Assembly: GCA_002341805.1 (NCBI GenBank)
Contig: DDOS01000053.1
Span: 20,325-27,851 of the forward strand
Source of the DNA: Aquificaceae bacterium UBA2488
GTDB lineage: Bacteria > Aquificota > Aquificia > Aquificales > Aquificaceae
Length of the DNA: 7,527 nucleotides
Direction: 5' to 3'
Shown here: piece after piece, positions 5,229-7,527 of the stretch
Layout: each line of letters begins with the position of its first letter
Numbering within the stretch: position 1 is the first letter of the stretch
Notes under the pieces: generated by a model
What the model was told of the DNA's origin: nothing
The model's input: the letters and a program-made list of their open reading frames with translations, nothing else
Database searches by the model: none
Program-made: the position numbers and the translations under genes

Positions 5229-5869
5229 TGGCATCTTTGATATTGTTGGCAGCTGGGCTTGGTAAAAGGGCTGGGCTTAAAAAACAGTTTACAAAGTTTA
5301 ATAAAACACCCCTATACTTTTTCTCTCTAAAAAGAGTTTCAGACATGTTTAAAGAAATCATAATGACTGTGCCAAAAGATGTAGACCCTCAGTTTTTGCA
5401 AGATGCTCATATGATGGGAGCAAAATTTATATACGGAGGAGATGAGCGTCAAGATTCTGTAAGATATGCCCTTGAATTTGTAAAAGAAGACATAGTAGTT
5501 ATACACGATAGCGCAAGGGCATTAGCAGAGAGAGAAGTATTTAGAAAAGTTATGGATTTAGAAGATTATGATGGTAAAATCACCGCCGCTAAAGCAAGAG
5601 ATACTATAAAAAAGCTTGAAAACGGTATTTTAAAAACAATACAAAGAGAGAATATCTGGCTTGCCCAAACACCACAATGTTTCAAAACAGAAGCTATAAA
5701 ATATTGCCACGAAAAAGCCACCGATGATGGCATAAAAGCCACCGATGATGCATACTTGTTAGAATACTATGGATATAAGGTGGGCATTGTGGAGTCTTCT
5801 TATTGGAATATAAAACTCACATATCCAGAAGATATACCATACTTTGATAAGCTTTTAGAAAAAGCATAA
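5228..5869 (+). CDS. ispD: 2-C-methyl-D-erythritol 4-phosphate cytidylyltransferase (IspD)
   Basis: 213 residues from the ATG at 5228, which shares its A with the preceding TGA; a TTG three bases earlier is less likely. IspD couples CTP to methylerythritol 4-phosphate in the MEP route to isoprenoids. Motifs in order: the CTP-binding loop ILLAAGLGKRAGLKKQF (residues 5-21), VIHDSAR (about 90-97), LAQTPQCF (about 144-151), TDDAYLLEYYG (about 172) and NIKLTYPEDI (about 195-204). The N-terminal loop is a few residues shorter than in E. coli and has KKQ instead of PKQ; HDSARAL replaces the usual HDAARP. The domain is otherwise complete and no IspF fusion follows. It is the last gene of the overlapping operon. 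A 69-base gap separates it from the next gene. Confidence 0.9.
   Translation: MASLILLAAGLGKRAGLKKQFTKFNKTPLYFFSLKRVSDMFKEIIMTVPKDVDPQFLQDAHMMGAKFIYGGDERQDSVRYALEFVKEDIVVIHDSARALAEREVFRKVMDLEDYDGKITAAKARDTIKKLENGILKTIQRENIWLAQTPQCFKTEAIKYCHEKATDDGIKATDDAYLLEYYGYKVGIVESSYWNIKLTYPEDIPYFDKLLEKA
5713..5750 (+). repeat. Short direct repeat inside ispD
   Basis: Two identical 17-base copies (5713-5729 and 5734-5750), AAAAGCCACCGATGATG, are spaced exactly 21 bases apart. They encode KATDDGI followed by KATDDAY in frame. The second copy supplies the conserved TDD motif of IspD. Confidence 0.85.
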
Positions 5870-5938
5870 TATCATGTGAAGAATTTTTGTAAAATTTATA
5901 TTTATTATACATTTTCTTTATGATAAACTAAATTTTGT

Positions 5939-6856
5939 ATGGATATTAAAGAAGCTATTGAGAAAGCGCTAACTGATAATTTAGATAGCTCTGTGGATGC
6001 TATATTAAAGGCTGGTAATTTTGTTATAGAGGCTGGCGGCAAGAGGTTGAGACCCCTTTTGTTGGTTTATCTGGTTAAAAGCTTGAAAGGGGATATAGAA
6101 AAGGCCATTACGCTTGGATGTGGTATCGAATATATCCATATAGCATCGCTTTTACACGATGATGTGGTGGATAAAGCAGACTCAAGAAGGGGAAGAGCTT
6201 CCGTAAACAAAGTGTTTGGGTCTGAGGTAGCAGTGTTGACTGGGGATTATCTTTACGCTAAGGCTCTTTTCTTATATTCCACTTATGGCACCCCAGAGAT
6301 GATAAGCATACTATCTCAAGCGGTTATGAGAATGGCAGAAGGGCAACTTTTAGAATTAAAGAGTATTGGCTCTATAATAGATGAAAATACTTACTTTGAA
6401 ATCATCGACGGAAAAACTGCATATCTCATAGGAGCGTGCTTTGGAGTAGGTGCTCTTATAGCAAATGTAGATGATGCTGATAGATTTATCAACGCTGGAC
6501 TTAAAATAGGAAGAGCCTTTCAGTTAATAGATGATGCATTGGACTATGAATCTGATTCTGATAAAATAGGAAAGCCAAGCAAATCTGATTTAAAAGAGGG
6601 TAAAATCACTTATCCTATAATCTCTGTGATGGACAAAATAGACAAAAACTTTTTGTCCAAAACACTCTTATCCCAAAACCCTTCACAGAACGATATAGAT
6701 AATATAGTAAATGAGGTTATAAAATTAGGTGGCGTAGAAAAAACAAAGTCCTTAGCTTTGAGGCTTTTAGAAGAAGCCAAAAAAGAATTATCAAATTATA
6801 ATCTAAGCGAAGAAGTGTTGTTTCTTATGGAGAAATCAGTGAAAAGAGTATCCTAA
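5939..6856 (+). CDS. Long-chain polyprenyl diphosphate synthase (trans, IspA/IspB family)
   Basis: 305 residues, slightly shorter than the usual 320. The enzyme adds isopentenyl diphosphate units to an allylic primer to build an all-trans prenyl chain. All signatures are present: AGGKRLRPLL (residues 32-41), the first Asp-rich motif HDDVVD (Asp74, Asp75, Asp78) followed by SRRGRASVN, TGDYLYAKA, DGKTAYLIG, the second Asp-rich motif LIDDALDY (Asp198, Asp199, Asp202), and GKPSKSDLKEGKITYPI. The residues four and five positions before the first motif are small (Ser70, Ala69). In this family that permits long products, so a C35-C45 chain for a quinone tail fits better than farnesyl or geranylgeranyl diphosphate. 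No clear Shine-Dalgarno precedes the ATG. The 69-base AT-rich gap before it may hold a weak promoter, but no clean -35/-10 pair is seen. It overlaps the next gene by one base (TAATG). Confidence 0.88.
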   Translation: MDIKEAIEKALTDNLDSSVDAILKAGNFVIEAGGKRLRPLLLVYLVKSLKGDIEKAITLGCGIEYIHIASLLHDDVVDKADSRRGRASVNKVFGSEVAVLTGDYLYAKALFLYSTYGTPEMISILSQAVMRMAEGQLLELKSIGSIIDENTYFEIIDGKTAYLIGACFGVGALIANVDDADRFINAGLKIGRAFQLIDDALDYESDSDKIGKPSKSDLKEGKITYPIISVMDKIDKNFLSKTLLSQNPSQNDIDNIVNEVIKLGGVEKTKSLALRLLEEAKKELSNYNLSEEVLFLMEKSVKRVS

Positions 6857-7527
6857 TGGAAGCAATAGGCTTTTTAATAGGGATTGTATTTTTTATAATA
6901 CTGGAGGGGTTTTTCTCGGGGTCTGAGATGGCTATCATATCTTCAAACAAATCAAGACTTGAAGCGTTATCAAAAAAGACAAATTCACCTCACAAAGATA
7001 TAGTGTCTGACTTTTTAAAAAATCAGGAGGAGTATCTTACTTTTACACTATTTGGATATACCATAAGCATCGTTTTTGCAGCTAGTTTATATACAATGCT
7101 TTTATACGATTTATCAAAACATATTCCATTTTTGAAAAGCACATATACACTATTCTCAGAAACCCTTGTGATATTTACAATCTTATTTGGGGAGATAGTA
7201 CCTAAGATTATTTTTCAAAAGTATTCTGATAAAATCATCTTAAGCATCATAATCATATTAAACAAATTAAAGTTTTTATTTGGATTTTCTTCTTTTATAT
7301 CAAAAGCCATAAAACATATTATTTTTAAATACATACCAAAACCAAACGCCAAAGTAAGCAGAAGCACTATATTAAAGATTATCTCCAAAGAGCTTGATGT
7401 GGATAAGTTTGAAGCGGATATACTATCTAATATCGTGGCTTTTAAAGAAAGAAGAGCAGGGGAGATAGTAAGACCCATCTATGAAGTAGCTATGATAGAA
7501 GAAGGAGCTTTAGTAGAACAAGCTATA
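6856..7527 (+). CDS. CNNM/CorC-family (DUF21) membrane protein, 3' end cut by window edge
   Basis: The frame is open from the ATG at 6856, sharing one base with the preceding TAA, to the right edge (224 codons). The N-terminal half is a DUF21 transmembrane domain. The first helix (residues 4-20) runs into EGFFSGSEMAIISSNKSRLEAL, the signature of the family. Hydrophobic segments follow at about 62-85, 100-118 and 127-150, with the conserved GEIVPKIIFQK around residues 115-125. After a basic linker, the acidic helix and VAFKERRAGEIVRPIYEV match the start of the tandem CBS domains, which lie beyond the window with any CorC_HlyC domain. Characterised relatives (CNNM, CorC, MpfA) act in magnesium or divalent-cation efflux or resistance. 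The old name 'hemolysin' is misleading. The pairing with a prenyl synthase gives no functional clue. Confidence 0.85.
   Translation, partial: MEAIGFLIGIVFFIILEGFFSGSEMAIISSNKSRLEALSKKTNSPHKDIVSDFLKNQEEYLTFTLFGYTISIVFAASLYTMLLYDLSKHIPFLKSTYTLFSETLVIFTILFGEIVPKIIFQKYSDKIILSIIIILNKLKFLFGFSSFISKAIKHIIFKYIPKPNAKVSRSTILKIISKELDVDKFEADILSNIVAFKERRAGEIVRPIYEVAMIEEGALVEQAI

Noticed and set aside
5870..5938. Terminator or riboswitch between ispD and the prenyl synthase
   Set aside because: The 69 bases are AT-rich with no stem-loop followed by a T tract and no structured leader; at most a weak promoter.
7215..7478. Minus-strand frame of 87 codons with hydrophobic stretches
   Set aside because: It is the antisense of the CNNM/CorC gene, whose signature motifs are on the plus strand.

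Overview
The window is AT-rich, gene-dense and bacterial. Its mix of genes (a DsrE/DsrF/DsrH sulfur-relay set, a QueD with a long insert, tightly overlapping operons, lysine-rich low-GC coding) fits a sulfur- or hydrogen-metabolising thermophile such as a Hydrogenobaculum-like member of the Aquificota. That placement is inferred from general resemblance and was not tested. No tRNA, rRNA, CRISPR array, insertion sequence or convincing hairpin terminator was seen.

Left part (1-3128, all minus strand): a cell-envelope module. Three genes form an operon behind a very good sigma70-type promoter (TTGACT-17-TATAAT). They encode a secreted DUF4384-like protein, a secreted glycine-zipper protein with a C-terminal beta domain, and a secreted protein with a BON-like domain followed by a caspase-like (C14) domain. 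The caspase-like gene runs off the left edge after its catalytic-type His and before the expected Cys. Upstream of the operon is a separately promoted, secreted C39-like cysteine peptidase. Two unrelated cysteine-peptidase folds, both predicted outside the cytoplasm, thus sit side by side with DUF4384 and glycine-zipper proteins. This is the most unusual part of the window.

Centre (3129-5869, plus strand): a divergent promoter region, then seven genes that overlap or abut: tusA, dsrE/tusD-like, dsrF/tusC-like, dsrH/tusB-like, queD, a small unknown gene, and ispD. The first four are a complete persulfide relay (carrier plus the TusBCD/DsrEFH trimer set). No dsrAB or other Dsr-pathway gene is visible. 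The relay directly precedes queD, so a shared role in tRNA wobble-base modification (2-thiouridine and queuosine) is attractive. Delivery of sulfur to an oxidation pathway is the main alternative.

Right part (5939-7527, plus strand): a long-chain polyprenyl diphosphate synthase, probably for quinone side chains, overlaps by one base the start of a CNNM/CorC-type membrane protein that runs off the right edge. ispD (MEP pathway) and the prenyl synthase give the right half an isoprenoid theme.
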